Shown one piece after another: positions 28,258 through 36,983 of a DNA stretch of 64,000 nt. Source of the stretch: Streptomyces katrae. Its GTDB lineage: Bacteria; Actinomycetota; Actinomycetes; Streptomycetales; Streptomycetaceae. The stretch spans positions 8,525 to 72,524 of the forward strand of contig NZ_JNZY01000036.1 of NCBI RefSeq assembly GCF_000717655.1. Reading direction: 5' to 3'. Numbering within the stretch: the first letter of the stretch is position 1; the number at the start of each line of letters is the position of its first letter. A program made the translations under genes and the position numbers. The notes under the pieces were generated by a model. That model had not been told where the DNA came from. It did not search any database and saw only the letters and a list, made by a program, of their open reading frames with translations.

Positions 28258-28644
28258 TCAGGCTACTGGGAGGCCTGCGGCCTTCCAGGCCTGGAAGCCG
28301 CCGGTCAGGTCCGTGGCGCGATGGAGGCCCAGGGTGTGGAGGGAGGCTGCTGCCAGGGAGGAGGCGTAGCCCTCGTTGCAGATCACCACCACCCGGAGGT
28401 CGTGCGAGGTGGCCTCGGGGGCGCGGTGCGAGCCCTGGGGGTCCAGGCGCCACTCCAGCTCGTTGCGCTCGACCACCAGCGCACCCGGGATCAGGCCGTC
28501 GCGCTCGCGCAGCGCCTGGTAGCGGATGTCCACCAGGAGCGCGTCGCCGGCCCGGAACGCGGCGTACGCCTGCGCCGGCTCGATGCGGGCATAGGCCGAA
28601 CGGACCCGTTCCAGCAGGGCGTCGATGCCGACCGGGGCGCTCAC
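28258..28644 (-). CDS. Rhodanese-like domain protein
   Basis: Protein of 128 aa, a single rhodanese domain. The active-site loop is CNEGYASS with C89 as the persulfide-forming residue, six-residue type as in small sulfurtransferases. LLVDIRYQALRERDGLIPGA is the CH2A region and GGFQAWKAAGLPV the C-terminal signature. The start ATG overlaps the stop of the cysteine dioxygenase gene (ATGA), so the two are made together; it probably handles sulfane sulfur from cysteine breakdown. Confidence 0.88.
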   Translation of the reverse strand: MSAPVGIDALLERVRSAYARIEPAQAYAAFRAGDALLVDIRYQALRERDGLIPGALVVERNELEWRLDPQGSHRAPEATSHDLRVVVICNEGYASSLAAASLHTLGLHRATDLTGGFQAWKAAGLPVA

Positions 28645-29204
28645 TGCCAGTCCGCCGGGCGCTCGACCTGCTCCAGCGTCAGCACCTGGCCGGTGCGGCT
28701 GTAGCGGCGGATCAGGGGCAGCGGCGGGTAGTACGCGTGCACCGAGACGGCGTGCTCCGCCCCGGACTCGTTGAGCACCTCGTGGACGTGGTGCTCGCCG
28801 AAGGCCCGGCCCGTCCCGGCGCCCAGGCTGCGGCTGCGGTCCAGGTCGGCGGCGAGTTCCAGGCTCCGCCAGCCCTCCGAGGGCAGCCGGACCGCCAGGG
28901 AGTGTTCCCGGAGGCGGCCCCGGGCGGTGGCGAACGCGCCCCGTGATTCGGCGTGGTCGTGCCAGCCGGTGCCGGTGCCCGGCGGCCAGCCGATCACCCA
29001 GGCCTCGCTGCCGCCCGGCCCGTCGAGGCGGATCCAGGTGCGGCCCTCGGGGTCGAGGGGAAGGGAGTCGATGACCGCCGGGTCGGCGGCGGTACGCAGG
29101 GCGAAGTCGAGGAGTTCCGCAGCCGTCACCGCATGGGCGCGTGCGGGGGCGTGCGGAGGTGAGAGGGGCGCAGAGGGTGCACTGGGTGCAAGGGGCGCAG
29201 ACAT
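28641..29204 (-). CDS. Cysteine dioxygenase family protein
   Basis: Protein of 187 aa in the cupin fold. It oxidises cysteine to cysteine sulfinate with non-haem iron. Iron ligands are seen in GWHDHAESRGAF (H-x-H) and in the second motif GEHHVHEVLN. Residues 1-25 are a low-complexity Pro/Ala/Ser/His stretch, so a later start such as the GTG at about 29129 is possible. It is translationally coupled to the downstream rhodanese, and a cysteine-rich leader peptide lies 61 bases upstream, implying control by cysteine supply. Confidence 0.87.
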   Translation of the reverse strand: MSAPLAPSAPSAPLSPPHAPARAHAVTAAELLDFALRTAADPAVIDSLPLDPEGRTWIRLDGPGGSEAWVIGWPPGTGTGWHDHAESRGAFATARGRLREHSLAVRLPSEGWRSLELAADLDRSRSLGAGTGRAFGEHHVHEVLNESGAEHAVSVHAYYPPLPLIRRYSRTGQVLTLEQVERPADWQ

Positions 29205-29265
29205 GGGGGCGTGACCGTCCTGGGGGTTCGCGAAAGTGCGCGCGGAGCGCGGAGGGATCGGCGAA

Positions 29266-29352
29266 TCAGCAGGAAGGGCGACACACGCAGCCCGCGTAGC
29301 GGAGCAGGTCCATATGGACCCTCCGCCACAGGCGTACGTCGTTGCCGGTCAT
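29266..29352 (-). CDS. Cysteine-rich leader peptide of the cysteine dioxygenase operon
   Basis: A 28-codon frame from ATG 29352 to TGA 29266 begins MTGNDVRLWRRVHMDLLRYA and ends GCVCRPSC, with three Cys codons among the last seven. The (RR)xHxDLLRYAGCVC pattern is that of the short actinobacterial 'putative leader peptides' placed before sulfur-metabolism genes. Sixty-one bases separate it from the dioxygenase start; that stretch contains GC-rich self-complementary sequence (GCGCTCCGCGCGC). Ribosome stalling at Cys codons would change folding there. An internal ATG at 29313 would give a 15-codon version. Too short for normal gene finding; inference is from the motif and the sulfur genes downstream. 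Confidence 0.75.
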   Translation of the reverse strand: MTGNDVRLWRRVHMDLLRYAGCVCRPSC

Positions 29353-29385
29353 GTCGGCGAGTGAAGCATGCGGACCGGAGACCGG

Positions 29386-30969
29386 TCAATCGATCACGGC
29401 CGGATGAGTCGAAGACGACTCGAGCGGGGCGGGCGCCCCCAGCCGGACGGTGTCCGCCGCCTCGTACAGCTCGGCGGGCCGCACGCCCGCGAACGTCGCC
29501 GCCAGGTGTCCGTCCGGCCGTACCAGCAGGACGGTGTGCGCCGGCGCCCCCGGGTACCCGTCCGCGACCAGCAGTTCGGTACGGACCGGGAGGGCACTCA
29601 CCGCCGCCGCGAGCCGGGGCATCAGCCCGGCGCCCAGCCAGTGCCGCCGGTCCCAGACCCCGGTCCCCGGGGCCACCAGCACCACCAGCAGGCGGCCCCG
29701 CCCCAGCAGGTCGCGCAGCGGCACGGTCGCCCCGTCGGGCGCGGTGACGGGAACGTTGGCCACCTGACCGCCCGGCTCCGTGCCGGTGGGCACCTCGCGC
29801 ACGGCCACCGGCGGGGCGTACGTCGGTGCCGCGCCCAGCGGCCCGCGCCCCAAGTGGCCGTCGGTCAGCAGCAGCTCGCCGGAGCGGGTGGCGCCCGGCA
29901 GGTACGTGCGCAGCCCGCCGCCCCCGCGCAGTACGGGCATCGCCTGGTCGGCGGCGCGCAGCCGGGCCGCGACGGCGGTGCGGCGCTCGCCCTCGTAGCT
30001 GTCGAGCAGGGCCTCGGAGGCGCCCTGGTGCCAGGCCACGCTCAGCTTCCAGGCGAGGTTCTCGGCGTCCCGCAGCCCCTCGTCGACCCCCTGCGTGCCG
30101 AGCGCGCCCAGCAGGTGCGCGGCGTCCCCGGCGAGGAAGGCGCGGCGGTCGCGCCAGCGCCGGGCGAGCCGGTGGTGCAGCGTGTGCACCCCGGTGTCGA
30201 GGAGGTCGTACGGCGGAGTGGCGCCCCCGCACCAGACGGCCAGGGTGTCCCGGATCAGGGTGACGAGCGCGTCGGGCGTGACCAGTTCCCCGCGGGCCGG
30301 GAGCAGCCAGTCCAGCCGCCACACCCCGTCGGGCAGCGGCCGGGCGCTGACCTCGGGCACGCCGGGCGACGGGGCGCGGTGCAGCAGGGCCTCGCCGGGC
30401 CAGGGGAGTTCGGTGCGCAGCGCGGCCACGGCGTGCCGTTCGACGGCGGTGCGGCCGGGGAAGCGGATGCCGAGCAGCTTGCGCACGGTGGAGCGGGCTC
30501 CGTCGCAGCCGACCAGGTAACTCCCGCGCCACCACGTGGTCTCGGCGCCCCGGGTGTGCGCGGTGACCCCGCGGTCGTCTTGCTCGAGGGAGTCCAGTTT
30601 GCTGTCGGTGACCAGCTGGACCAGCGGATGTGCGGCCGCGGCGTCGCGCAGCCCGCGCGTGAGGGCGTGCTGCGGCAGGTGCAGGGGGGCCTGGCGGTCC
30701 TCGAAGGTGATGCGCCGGGGGTCGTCGGTGCGGCTGCGCCGCATGGTGCGCCAGGCGGCGAAGAGCGCGCCCTCGTCGCGCAGCGTCGTACAGCCCAGCC
30801 GGTGGACCATGGCCGAGGTGTCCTCGTGCAGCACGACGGTACGGGCGGGTCGGGGCAGGTCCTTGCCGGGTCCCTCGTCGAGCACGACGCTGGGCACGCC
30901 CGAGCCGGCCAGGGCCAGGGACAGGGACAGTCCGACGGGCCCCGCGCCGACGACGATCACCGGGTCCAT
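29386..30969 (-). CDS. FAD-dependent aromatic monooxygenase (PheA/TfdB type)
   Basis: Protein of 527 aa of the group A flavoprotein hydroxylases. The N-terminal Rossmann motif is VVGAGPVGLSLSLALAGSG, the DG motif GCDGARSTVRKLLGI lies near residue 155, and the GD motif FLAGDAAHLLGALGTQGVDE near 275. The C-terminal third is a thioredoxin-like domain (LRDLLGRGRLLVVLVAPG) as in phenol hydroxylase relatives. Substrate unknown; the nearest genes do not form a catabolic or antibiotic cluster with it. A palindrome in front of it may be its operator. Confidence 0.87.
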   Translation of the reverse strand: MDPVIVVGAGPVGLSLSLALAGSGVPSVVLDEGPGKDLPRPARTVVLHEDTSAMVHRLGCTTLRDEGALFAAWRTMRRSRTDDPRRITFEDRQAPLHLPQHALTRGLRDAAAAHPLVQLVTDSKLDSLEQDDRGVTAHTRGAETTWWRGSYLVGCDGARSTVRKLLGIRFPGRTAVERHAVAALRTELPWPGEALLHRAPSPGVPEVSARPLPDGVWRLDWLLPARGELVTPDALVTLIRDTLAVWCGGATPPYDLLDTGVHTLHHRLARRWRDRRAFLAGDAAHLLGALGTQGVDEGLRDAENLAWKLSVAWHQGASEALLDSYEGERRTAVAARLRAADQAMPVLRGGGGLRTYLPGATRSGELLLTDGHLGRGPLGAAPTYAPPVAVREVPTGTEPGGQVANVPVTAPDGATVPLRDLLGRGRLLVVLVAPGTGVWDRRHWLGAGLMPRLAAAVSALPVRTELLVADGYPGAPAHTVLLVRPDGHLAATFAGVRPAELYEAADTVRLGAPAPLESSSTHPAVID

Positions 30970-30992
30970 GGTGCGGCTCCCGATGTCCGGTA

Positions 30993-31002
30993 TGTGATCA
31001 CA
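30993..31002. promoter_or_regulatory. Palindrome before the FAD monooxygenase
   Basis: TGTGATCACA is a perfect 10-base palindrome 24 bases upstream of the monooxygenase start. On the minus strand a TTGACG lies further upstream (near 31036). It could be an operator for a regulator encoded elsewhere. Confidence 0.3.
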
Positions 31003-31060
31003 GAAGTATGCAACCCACTGGAGGTGCCTGCGTCAAGTGACGCCGGTCCGGGCAACGCCG

Positions 31061-31093
31061 TGTGGTGCGGCGGATGAGTTCCGCCGCACCACA
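31061..31093 (-). terminator. Terminator of the glutamate transporter operon
   Basis: TGTGGTGCGGCGG (31061-31073) and CCGCCGCACCACA (31081-31093) form a perfect 13-bp stem with a 7-base loop, about 80 bases beyond the gluD stop. A second, weaker hairpin GGCTCCC...GGGAGCC lies at 31125-31145. Confidence 0.75.
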
Positions 31094-31171
31094 GGTGTCA
31101 CGCCAGTGTACTGACCGGGCGTCAGGCTCCCGCGTCAGGGGAGCCGTGTCCGCCGGGCTTCGGGCCGGGGC

Positions 31172-32065
31172 TCAGGGGGCCTCGCCCACGCCGGCCGCGC
31201 CGCCGGCGTCGACCTCGGCCACGTCCCCGGCGACGACCGCGCCGGTGCCCTTCTTCGACTTCCGCAGCCGGCCTTCGATCCAGGAGGCGAAGGTGGTGAG
31301 CATGAAGTTCACTGCGATGTAGATCAGGGCGATCACGACCATGGTCGCGATGGTGTTGCTGTAGTTGGCGGAGATCTGCCGGTTCATCGACATCAGGTCG
31401 GCGAAGCCCAGGGCCGCGCCGCCGAGTGCCGTGTCCTTGAGGATCACCACGAGCTGGCTCACCAGAGCGGGCAGCATCGCCGTGACAGCCTGCGGGACCA
31501 GGACGTTCGTCATGATCTGGCCCTTGCGCATGCCGATGGCCTTGGCCGCATCGGTCTGGCCTCGGGGCAGCGTCAGGATGCCGGCCCGGACGATCTCGGC
31601 GATGACCGAGGCGTTGTACAGGACCAGGCCGGTGACCACCGCGTACAGCGGCCGGAGATCGGAGCTGACGGTCCCGAGCATCACGTACAGGGCGGAGCTG
31701 AAGAACATCAGCATCAGGACCGGGATGGCGCGGAAGAACTCCACGACCGTGCCGACCGGGACGCGGATCCACGCGTGGTCGGAGAGTCGCGCGATGCCGA
31801 GGAGCGCGCCCAGGGGCAGCGCGATCACCATGGCGATCAGACCGGCCTTGAGGGTCTCACCGAGGCCGGGCAGCAGATACGTCGTCCAGACCTGGCTGTC
31901 GGTGACGAACGGGGACCACTTGTCGGCGTCGAGCTGGTTCTTCTCGGCCATGAGGGACAGCGCCCACCACAGGACCAGAGCGAGAACCACCAGGAAGATG
32001 CCGGTGTAGACCCAGTTGCGGGCCTTGGCCTTGGGGCCGGGGGTGTCATACAGAACGGAGCTCAT
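31172..32065 (-). CDS. gluD: Glutamate ABC transporter permease GluD
   Basis: Protein of 297 aa, HisM/GlnP-type polar amino-acid permease. One helix near residue 25 (WVYTGIFLVVLALVLWWAL) precedes the ~220-residue BPD transport domain. The EAA loop reads ...GQTDAAKAIGMRKGQIMTNVLVPQA. The C-terminal tail is Gly/Ala-rich. It overlaps gluC (ATGA). The order A-B-C-D on one strand, divergent from a two-component system, matches the S. coelicolor glutamate uptake operon. Confidence 0.9.
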   Translation of the reverse strand: MSSVLYDTPGPKAKARNWVYTGIFLVVLALVLWWALSLMAEKNQLDADKWSPFVTDSQVWTTYLLPGLGETLKAGLIAMVIALPLGALLGIARLSDHAWIRVPVGTVVEFFRAIPVLMLMFFSSALYVMLGTVSSDLRPLYAVVTGLVLYNASVIAEIVRAGILTLPRGQTDAAKAIGMRKGQIMTNVLVPQAVTAMLPALVSQLVVILKDTALGGAALGFADLMSMNRQISANYSNTIATMVVIALIYIAVNFMLTTFASWIEGRLRKSKKGTGAVVAGDVAEVDAGGAAGVGEAP

Positions 32066-32736
32066 CGCTTCACCGCCACTCGCTTGGCCACCCAGCCCAG
32101 CAGCAGGCCGGTGGGCAGGGTCAGCAGGACGAAGCCGAGAGCGAAGACGGCGAAGACAGCGAAGATCGCGTCCGACTCGTTCTCCAGCATTTCCTTCATC
32201 AGCAGGGCCGCCTCGGCAACGCCGATGGTCGCTGCCACCGTGGTGTTCTTGGTGAGGGCGATCAGTACGTTGGTGAGCGGCGCGATGACCGCGCGGAAGG
32301 CCTGGGGCAGCACGATCAGGGTGAGCACCTGGAAGAAGCTCATACCCAGCGCGCGGGCGGCCTCGGCCTGTCCCACGGGAACGGTGTTGATGCCCGAGCG
32401 GATCGCTTCGCAGACGAAGGTGCCGGTGTAGGCGATCAGGCCCAGGACCGCGAGGCGGAACCCGGTCTCCTTGAAGGTCCCGCCGCCGAGCGAGATGCCC
32501 AGCGTCTGGTTGAGGCCCAGCGAGCAGCCGAGGATCAGCAGGGTCAGCGGGGTGTTGCGCACGGTGTTGACGTACGCGGTGCCGAAGGACCGCATCAGCG
32601 GTACGGGGCTGACCCGCATCCCGGCCAGCATCGTGCCCCAGATCAGGGATCCGACTGCTGAGTAGAGGGTGAGCTGAACCGTCACCCAGAAGGCCCCGAG
32701 CACGTCGTACTGCCCGGAATTTAGAAAGTCGAACAC
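32062..32736 (-). CDS. gluC: Glutamate ABC transporter permease GluC
   Basis: Protein of 224 aa from a GTG at 32736, the partner permease. The BPD transport domain fills the protein: AVGSLIWGTMLAGMRVS, YVNTVRNTPLTLLIL and the EAA loop GQAEAARALGMSFFQVLTLIVLPQA. It lies 84 bases after gluB and overlaps gluD by four bases, so the permease subunits are made in step. Confidence 0.92.
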   Translation of the reverse strand: MFDFLNSGQYDVLGAFWVTVQLTLYSAVGSLIWGTMLAGMRVSPVPLMRSFGTAYVNTVRNTPLTLLILGCSLGLNQTLGISLGGGTFKETGFRLAVLGLIAYTGTFVCEAIRSGINTVPVGQAEAARALGMSFFQVLTLIVLPQAFRAVIAPLTNVLIALTKNTTVAATIGVAEAALLMKEMLENESDAIFAVFAVFALGFVLLTLPTGLLLGWVAKRVAVKR

Positions 32737-32820
32737 GTTGCCCTGCGCTCTCCCCAGGATGGACCGGTGAGGTGTGCCGCCGCCCCCGGCAGGCGGGCGG
32801 CGACACCCCTCACCGATGAA

Positions 32821-33672
32821 TCAGCTGCCTTCGGTGATCTGCGGGGCAGGCTCGCTCTTGTAGTCGGCGGGGCCGAAGTTGCTGTCCACCGCCTTCTGCC
32901 ACGAGCCGTCTTCGACCATCTTCTTCAGCGCGGCGTTGACCTTGGTCTGCAGGTCCTTGTCGCCCTTCTTCAGGCCGATGCCGTAGGGCTCGTCGCTGAG
33001 CTTCAGGCCGGTGAGCTTGAACTTGCCCTTGTTCTTCTCCTGGGCGGCGTAGCCGGCGAGGATCGAGTTGTCCGTGGTCAGGGCGTCGACCTTCTTGTTC
33101 TCCAGGCCGGTCAGGCACTCGGAGTAGCCGCCCTGCTCCAGCAGGTCCGCCTCGGGGGCGAGCTTGGTCTTGACGTTCTGCGCCGAGGTGGAGCCGGTGA
33201 CCGAGCAGAGCTTCTTCTTGTTGAGGTCCTCGGCCTTGGTGATCGACGTGTCGTCGGCGCGGACCAGCAGGTCCTGGTGGGCCAGGAAGTACGGGCCGGC
33301 GAAGTCGACCTTCGCCTTGCGCTTGTCGTTGATCGTGTAGCTCGCGACGACCAGCTTCACGTCGCCGTTGGAGATCAGGTTCTCGCGCTCGGCGCTGACG
33401 GCCTGCTTGAACTCGATCTGGTCGGGCTGGTAGCCGAGCTCCTTGGCGACGTAGGTCGCCACGTCGACGTCGAAGCCCGAGAACTTGCCGTCCGGGGTCT
33501 TGAGGCCCAGACCCGGCTGGTCGAACTTGATGCCGATGACGATCTTGTCCTTGGCGCCGCCGGACGCGCCGCCGTCACCGTTCGCCTTGTCGCTGCTGCC
33601 GCCGCAGGCGGTCGCGGTCAGAGCGAGGACTGCGGCCACGGCCGCGGCCGCACCGGCCTTGAAAACCTTCAT
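32821..33672 (-). CDS. gluB: Glutamate-binding lipoprotein GluB
   Basis: Protein of 283 aa, extracellular solute-binding family 3. The signal peptide MKVFKAGAAAAVAAVLALTA ends in a TATAC lipobox, followed by GGSSDKANGDGG. Family features: IGIKFDQPGLGLK, GFDVDVATYVAKELG, the 'AGPYF' signature in VDFAGPYFLAHQDLLVR. Start at 33672 is set by the signal peptide, with GAGGGAAG before it. It delivers glutamate to GluCD. Confidence 0.93.
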   Translation of the reverse strand: MKVFKAGAAAAVAAVLALTATACGGSSDKANGDGGASGGAKDKIVIGIKFDQPGLGLKTPDGKFSGFDVDVATYVAKELGYQPDQIEFKQAVSAERENLISNGDVKLVVASYTINDKRKAKVDFAGPYFLAHQDLLVRADDTSITKAEDLNKKKLCSVTGSTSAQNVKTKLAPEADLLEQGGYSECLTGLENKKVDALTTDNSILAGYAAQEKNKGKFKLTGLKLSDEPYGIGLKKGDKDLQTKVNAALKKMVEDGSWQKAVDSNFGPADYKSEPAPQITEGS

Positions 33673-33759
33673 GGTGAACTTCCCTCGGATGAGACGTTGT
33701 TGGACGACGAGCGACACGCGTGCTCTGAGCCGCCAGGGGATCACTACCAGACGAGACCG

Positions 33760-34545
33760 TCAGTGGTGCAGGATCTTCGAAAGGAAGTCCTTGGCGCGGT
33801 CACTGCGCGGGTTGCTGAAGAACTGCTCGGGCGCGGCCTCTTCGACGATCTTTCCGTCCGCCATGAAGACGACCCGATTGGCCGCGGAGCGGGCGAAGCC
33901 CATCTCGTGCGTGACGACCACCATCGTCATGCCCTCCCGGGCGAGCTGCTGCATGACCTCGAGCACCTCGTTGATCATCTCCGGGTCGAGCGCCGAGGTC
34001 GGCTCGTCGAACAGCATCACCTTCGGCTCCATGGCCAGCGCACGGGCGATCGCCACGCGCTGCTGCTGGCCGCCGGAGAGCTGCGCCGGGTACTTGTCGG
34101 CCTGCGAGCCGACGCCCACCCGGTCCAGCAGCGCCTTCGCCTTCTCCAGCGCCGCCGCCTCGTCCGTCTTGCGGACCTTGAGCTGGCCCAGCATGACGTT
34201 CTGGAGCACCGTCTTGTGCGCGAAGAGGTTGAACGACTGGAAGACCATGCCGACATCGGCACGCAGCTCGGCCAGCTTCCTGCCCTCCGACGGCAGTTCC
34301 TTGCCGTCGAGGGTGATGGTGCCCGAGTCGATCGTCTCCAGGCGGTTGATGGTCCGGCACAGCGTGGACTTGCCCGATCCCGAGGGACCGATCACCACGA
34401 CGACCTCACCGCGGGCAATGCTCAGATCGATGTCCTGAAGCACGTGCAGCGCGCCGAAGTGCTTGTTGACGTTGCTCAGTACGACCAGGTCGTCCGCGGC
34501 CCCGGCCGCATCCTGCACGTCCTTGGTCACTGATACTCCGCTCAT
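33760..34545 (-). CDS. gluA: Glutamate ABC transporter ATP-binding protein GluA
   Basis: Protein of 261 aa, polar amino-acid ABC ATPase. Walker [11 protein letters not shown]-loop [16 protein letters not shown], signature [15 protein letters not shown], Walker [13 protein letters not shown] and the switch His in VVTHEMGFA are all present. ATG 34545 has GGACGGAG upstream; a GTG at 34530 with GCGGAG is nearly as good. First gene of the gluABCD operon, divergent from gluR. Confidence 0.93.
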   Translation of the reverse strand: MSGVSVTKDVQDAAGAADDLVVLSNVNKHFGALHVLQDIDLSIARGEVVVVIGPSGSGKSTLCRTINRLETIDSGTITLDGKELPSEGRKLAELRADVGMVFQSFNLFAHKTVLQNVMLGQLKVRKTDEAAALEKAKALLDRVGVGSQADKYPAQLSGGQQQRVAIARALAMEPKVMLFDEPTSALDPEMINEVLEVMQQLAREGMTMVVVTHEMGFARSAANRVVFMADGKIVEEAAPEQFFSNPRSDRAKDFLSKILHH

Positions 34546-34820
34546 CGGCAACTTGCTCCGTCCTCCTCGGTTGGGAGGACAGTAGTGACGTGGCGCGCAC
34601 ACCGTCATCACATCTGAGGGAGAATTGAGCATAACGAAACGGCCTCGCTCCGATACGCTCCGTGCGCACCACGACACTCGGGCCGGTTTCCCCGTACCGG
34701 GTGCATAACGGAAGACGCGCCGGACCGGAACCCCCTTGACGTGGGCCTCTCCATCGGCGTGGATGCAGGGTGGCCCTGACCGCGGGCCCTGATCGGAAGT
34801 AAACAGGAAAGGGGGACGCA
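34546..34820. promoter_or_regulatory. Divergent gluA / gluR control region
   Basis: These 275 bases hold both promoters. A direct repeat, GCATAACGAAA (34629-34639) and GCATAACGGAA (34703-34713), is spaced 74 bases start to start, about seven helix turns. TTATGCT on the minus strand could be part of the gluA -10. TTGACG at 34737 with a 17-18-base spacer could serve gluR. AGGAAAGGGGG before 34821 is the gluR ribosome-binding site. The repeat is a candidate GluR site. Confidence 0.45.
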
Positions 34821-35525
34821 ATGAGACTGCTGCTCGTCGAGGACGACGACCACGTCGCCGCCGCCCTGTCCGCGATCCTCGCCCGGCACGGCTTCCAGGT
34901 GACCCACGCCCGCAGCGGCGAGGAGGCCCTGCAGGCGCTGCTGCCCGCCGGAGCGCCGCCCTTCGGCGTCGTCCTCCTGGACCTCGGCCTGCCCGACCAG
35001 GACGGCTACGAGGTGTGCGGCAAGATCCGCAAGCGCACCGCGACGCCCGTCATCATGGTGACCGCGCGCGGCGACGTCCGCTCCCGCATCCACGGCCTCA
35101 ACATGGGCGCCGACGACTACGTCGTCAAGCCCTACGACACCGGTGAACTCCTCGCACGCATCCACGCCGTCGCCCGGCGCACCGGCGCCTCCGAGGAGGC
35201 CGCCGCCACCGGGACGGGCACCCTCGACGTGGTCCGGCTCGGCCCGGTCAGCATCGAACTGCCCACCCGGCGGGTCAGCGTGGACGGCACCGACGTACCG
35301 CTCACCCGCAAGGAGTTCGACCTGCTGGCCCTGCTCGCGCAGCGCCCCGGAGTCGTCTTCCGCCGCGAGCAGATCATCAGCGAGGTGTGGCGCACCAGCT
35401 GGGAGGGGACCGGCCGGACCCTCGAGGTCCACGTCGCCTCGCTGCGCTCCAAGCTGCGCATGCCCGCCCTCATCGAGACCGTCCGCGGGGTGGGCTACCG
35501 GCTCGTCACCCCGGCCGCCTCCTAG
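34821..35525 (+). CDS. gluR: Response regulator GluR (OmpR/PhoB type)
   Basis: Protein of 234 aa. Receiver domain 1-125: [14 protein letters not shown], phospho-acceptor Asp in [15 protein letters not shown], Thr in MVTARG and Lys in VVKPYD. The winged-helix trans_reg_C domain follows ([17 protein letters not shown]...VFRREQI...[14 protein letters not shown]...VRGVGYRL). It is divergent from gluABCD and 11 bases before the kinase gene. In S. coelicolor the equivalent GluR-GluK pair senses extracellular glutamate and activates uptake; the same layout here supports the name. Confidence 0.88.
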   Translation: MRLLLVEDDDHVAAALSAILARHGFQVTHARSGEEALQALLPAGAPPFGVVLLDLGLPDQDGYEVCGKIRKRTATPVIMVTARGDVRSRIHGLNMGADDYVVKPYDTGELLARIHAVARRTGASEEAAATGTGTLDVVRLGPVSIELPTRRVSVDGTDVPLTRKEFDLLALLAQRPGVVFRREQIISEVWRTSWEGTGRTLEVHVASLRSKLRMPALIETVRGVGYRLVTPAAS

Positions 35526-35536
35526 CGGGTCCCGTC

Positions 35537-36949
35537 GTGCGCGCCCGGCTGCTCCCGCTGCTCGTCGTCCTGATGGCGGGCGTGCTGCTCGCCCTCGGCC
35601 TCCCGCTCGCCGTGAGCCTGGCCGCCGGACAGCAGCAGCGCGTGGTCGTCGACCGGATCGACGACAGCGCCCGTTTCGCGGCCCTCGCCCAGTTCGTCAT
35701 CGACGCCGAGGGCTCCGGGTCCACCGGCGCCACCGAGCGCGGCGAGACCCTCCAGCACGAACTGGCCCGCTACCAGGAGCTCTACGGCATCCGTGTCGGC
35801 ATCTTCCTGCGCGACGACAACGCCATGGCCCGCGCCCCGGGCTGGTGGCAGCTCCCGGAGGAGGGCGAGGGCCGGCTCGCCTTCGAGGAGGCCCTCGCCG
35901 GGCGGCGCAGCCACGACCCCGCCCAGGTGTGGCCCTGGCAGACCCACGGCAAACTCCTCGTCGCCTCCCCGGTCGTCCTCGACGGCGACGTCGTCGCGGT
36001 CGTCGTCACCGAGTCGCCCACCGACCAGATGCGGGCCCGGATCCTGAGCGGCTGGCTGCTGATCGTCGCCGGGCTCGCCGCGGCCATGCTGGTGGCCTTC
36101 GGCGCCGCCCTGCGGCTCACCAGCTGGGTGCTCAAGCCCGTCCGGACGCTCGACGCGGCCGCCCACGGCATCGCCACCGGGCGGATGAACTCCCGGGTCG
36201 CAGCGGCCGGCGGGCCCCCGGAACTCCAACGCCTGGCGCGCTCGTTCAACGAGATGGCCGACAACGTGGAAGAGGTCCTGGAGCAGCAGCGGGCGTTCGT
36301 CGCCGACGCCTCCCACCAGCTGCGCAACCCGCTCGCGGCGCTGCTCCTGCGGATCGAGCTGCTCGCCCTCGAACTGCCCGAGGGCAACGAGGAGATCGCC
36401 TCCGTGCGGACCGAGGGCAAGCGCCTGACCCAGGTCCTGGACGACCTGCTGGACCTGGCGCTGGCCGAGCACGCCTCCGCCGAGCTCAGACTGACCGACA
36501 TCGCGGCCCTGACCACCGAACGGGTGACCGCCTGGCGTCCGTACGCCGAGGAGAAGGGCGTACGGCTCACCGAGACGGGCCGGGCCGCCGTCACGGGCTG
36601 GACCGACCCCATCGCCCTCTCCAGCGCGCTCGACGCCGTCATCGACAACGCCCTCAAGTTCACCCCTGAGGGTGAAGGGGTCGAGGTGTCCGTCGCCCTG
36701 GCGGGGGCCTTCGTCCACGTCGTCGTCGCCGACCGGGGTCCCGGCCTGACCGACGAGGAGCTGCTGCGCGTCGGCGACCGGTTCTGGCGCAGCGGCCGCC
36801 ACCAGAACATCAAGGGCTCCGGGCTCGGCCTGTCGATCTCCCGGGCCCTGCTCGCCGCGGGCGGCGGGTCCCTCTCGTACGAGACGAACCCGCCGCACGG
36901 ACTGCGGGTGACGGTGGCCGTCCCGCGCAGCGATCCGCACACGCCCTGA
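35537..36949 (+). CDS. gluK: Sensor histidine kinase GluK
   Basis: Protein of 470 aa starting at a GTG eleven bases after gluR. A first membrane helix (LLPLLVVLMAGVLLALGLPLAV), an extracellular sensing loop of ~140 residues, a second helix (LLIVAGLAAAMLVAFGAAL), then HAMP. The dimerisation helix has the phospho-His in FVADASHQLRNPLAALLLR. N box NALKFT, G1 VADRGPGLTDEE and G2 GSGLGLSISRALL form the ATPase domain. The external loop would bind glutamate if the analogy with S. coelicolor holds. Confidence 0.87.
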   Translation: MRARLLPLLVVLMAGVLLALGLPLAVSLAAGQQQRVVVDRIDDSARFAALAQFVIDAEGSGSTGATERGETLQHELARYQELYGIRVGIFLRDDNAMARAPGWWQLPEEGEGRLAFEEALAGRRSHDPAQVWPWQTHGKLLVASPVVLDGDVVAVVVTESPTDQMRARILSGWLLIVAGLAAAMLVAFGAALRLTSWVLKPVRTLDAAAHGIATGRMNSRVAAAGGPPELQRLARSFNEMADNVEEVLEQQRAFVADASHQLRNPLAALLLRIELLALELPEGNEEIASVRTEGKRLTQVLDDLLDLALAEHASAELRLTDIAALTTERVTAWRPYAEEKGVRLTETGRAAVTGWTDPIALSSALDAVIDNALKFTPEGEGVEVSVALAGAFVHVVVADRGPGLTDEELLRVGDRFWRSGRHQNIKGSGLGLSISRALLAAGGGSLSYETNPPHGLRVTVAVPRSDPHTP

Positions 36950-36967
36950 CGGCCGCCGCGGCAGGCG

Positions 36968-36983
36968 CCCGGCCCGGGCCGGG
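36968..36983. terminator. Palindrome between convergent gluK and GH85 genes
   Basis: CCCGGCCCGGGCCGGG is a perfect 16-base palindrome immediately outside the GH85 stop and 19 bases beyond gluK. It can form a short hairpin on either strand and may end both transcripts. Confidence 0.4.

Noticed and set aside
30993..31002. TGTGATCACA considered as a CRP site
   Set aside because: A CRP site needs TGTGA-N6-TCACA; here the arms touch. It is kept only as a generic palindrome.
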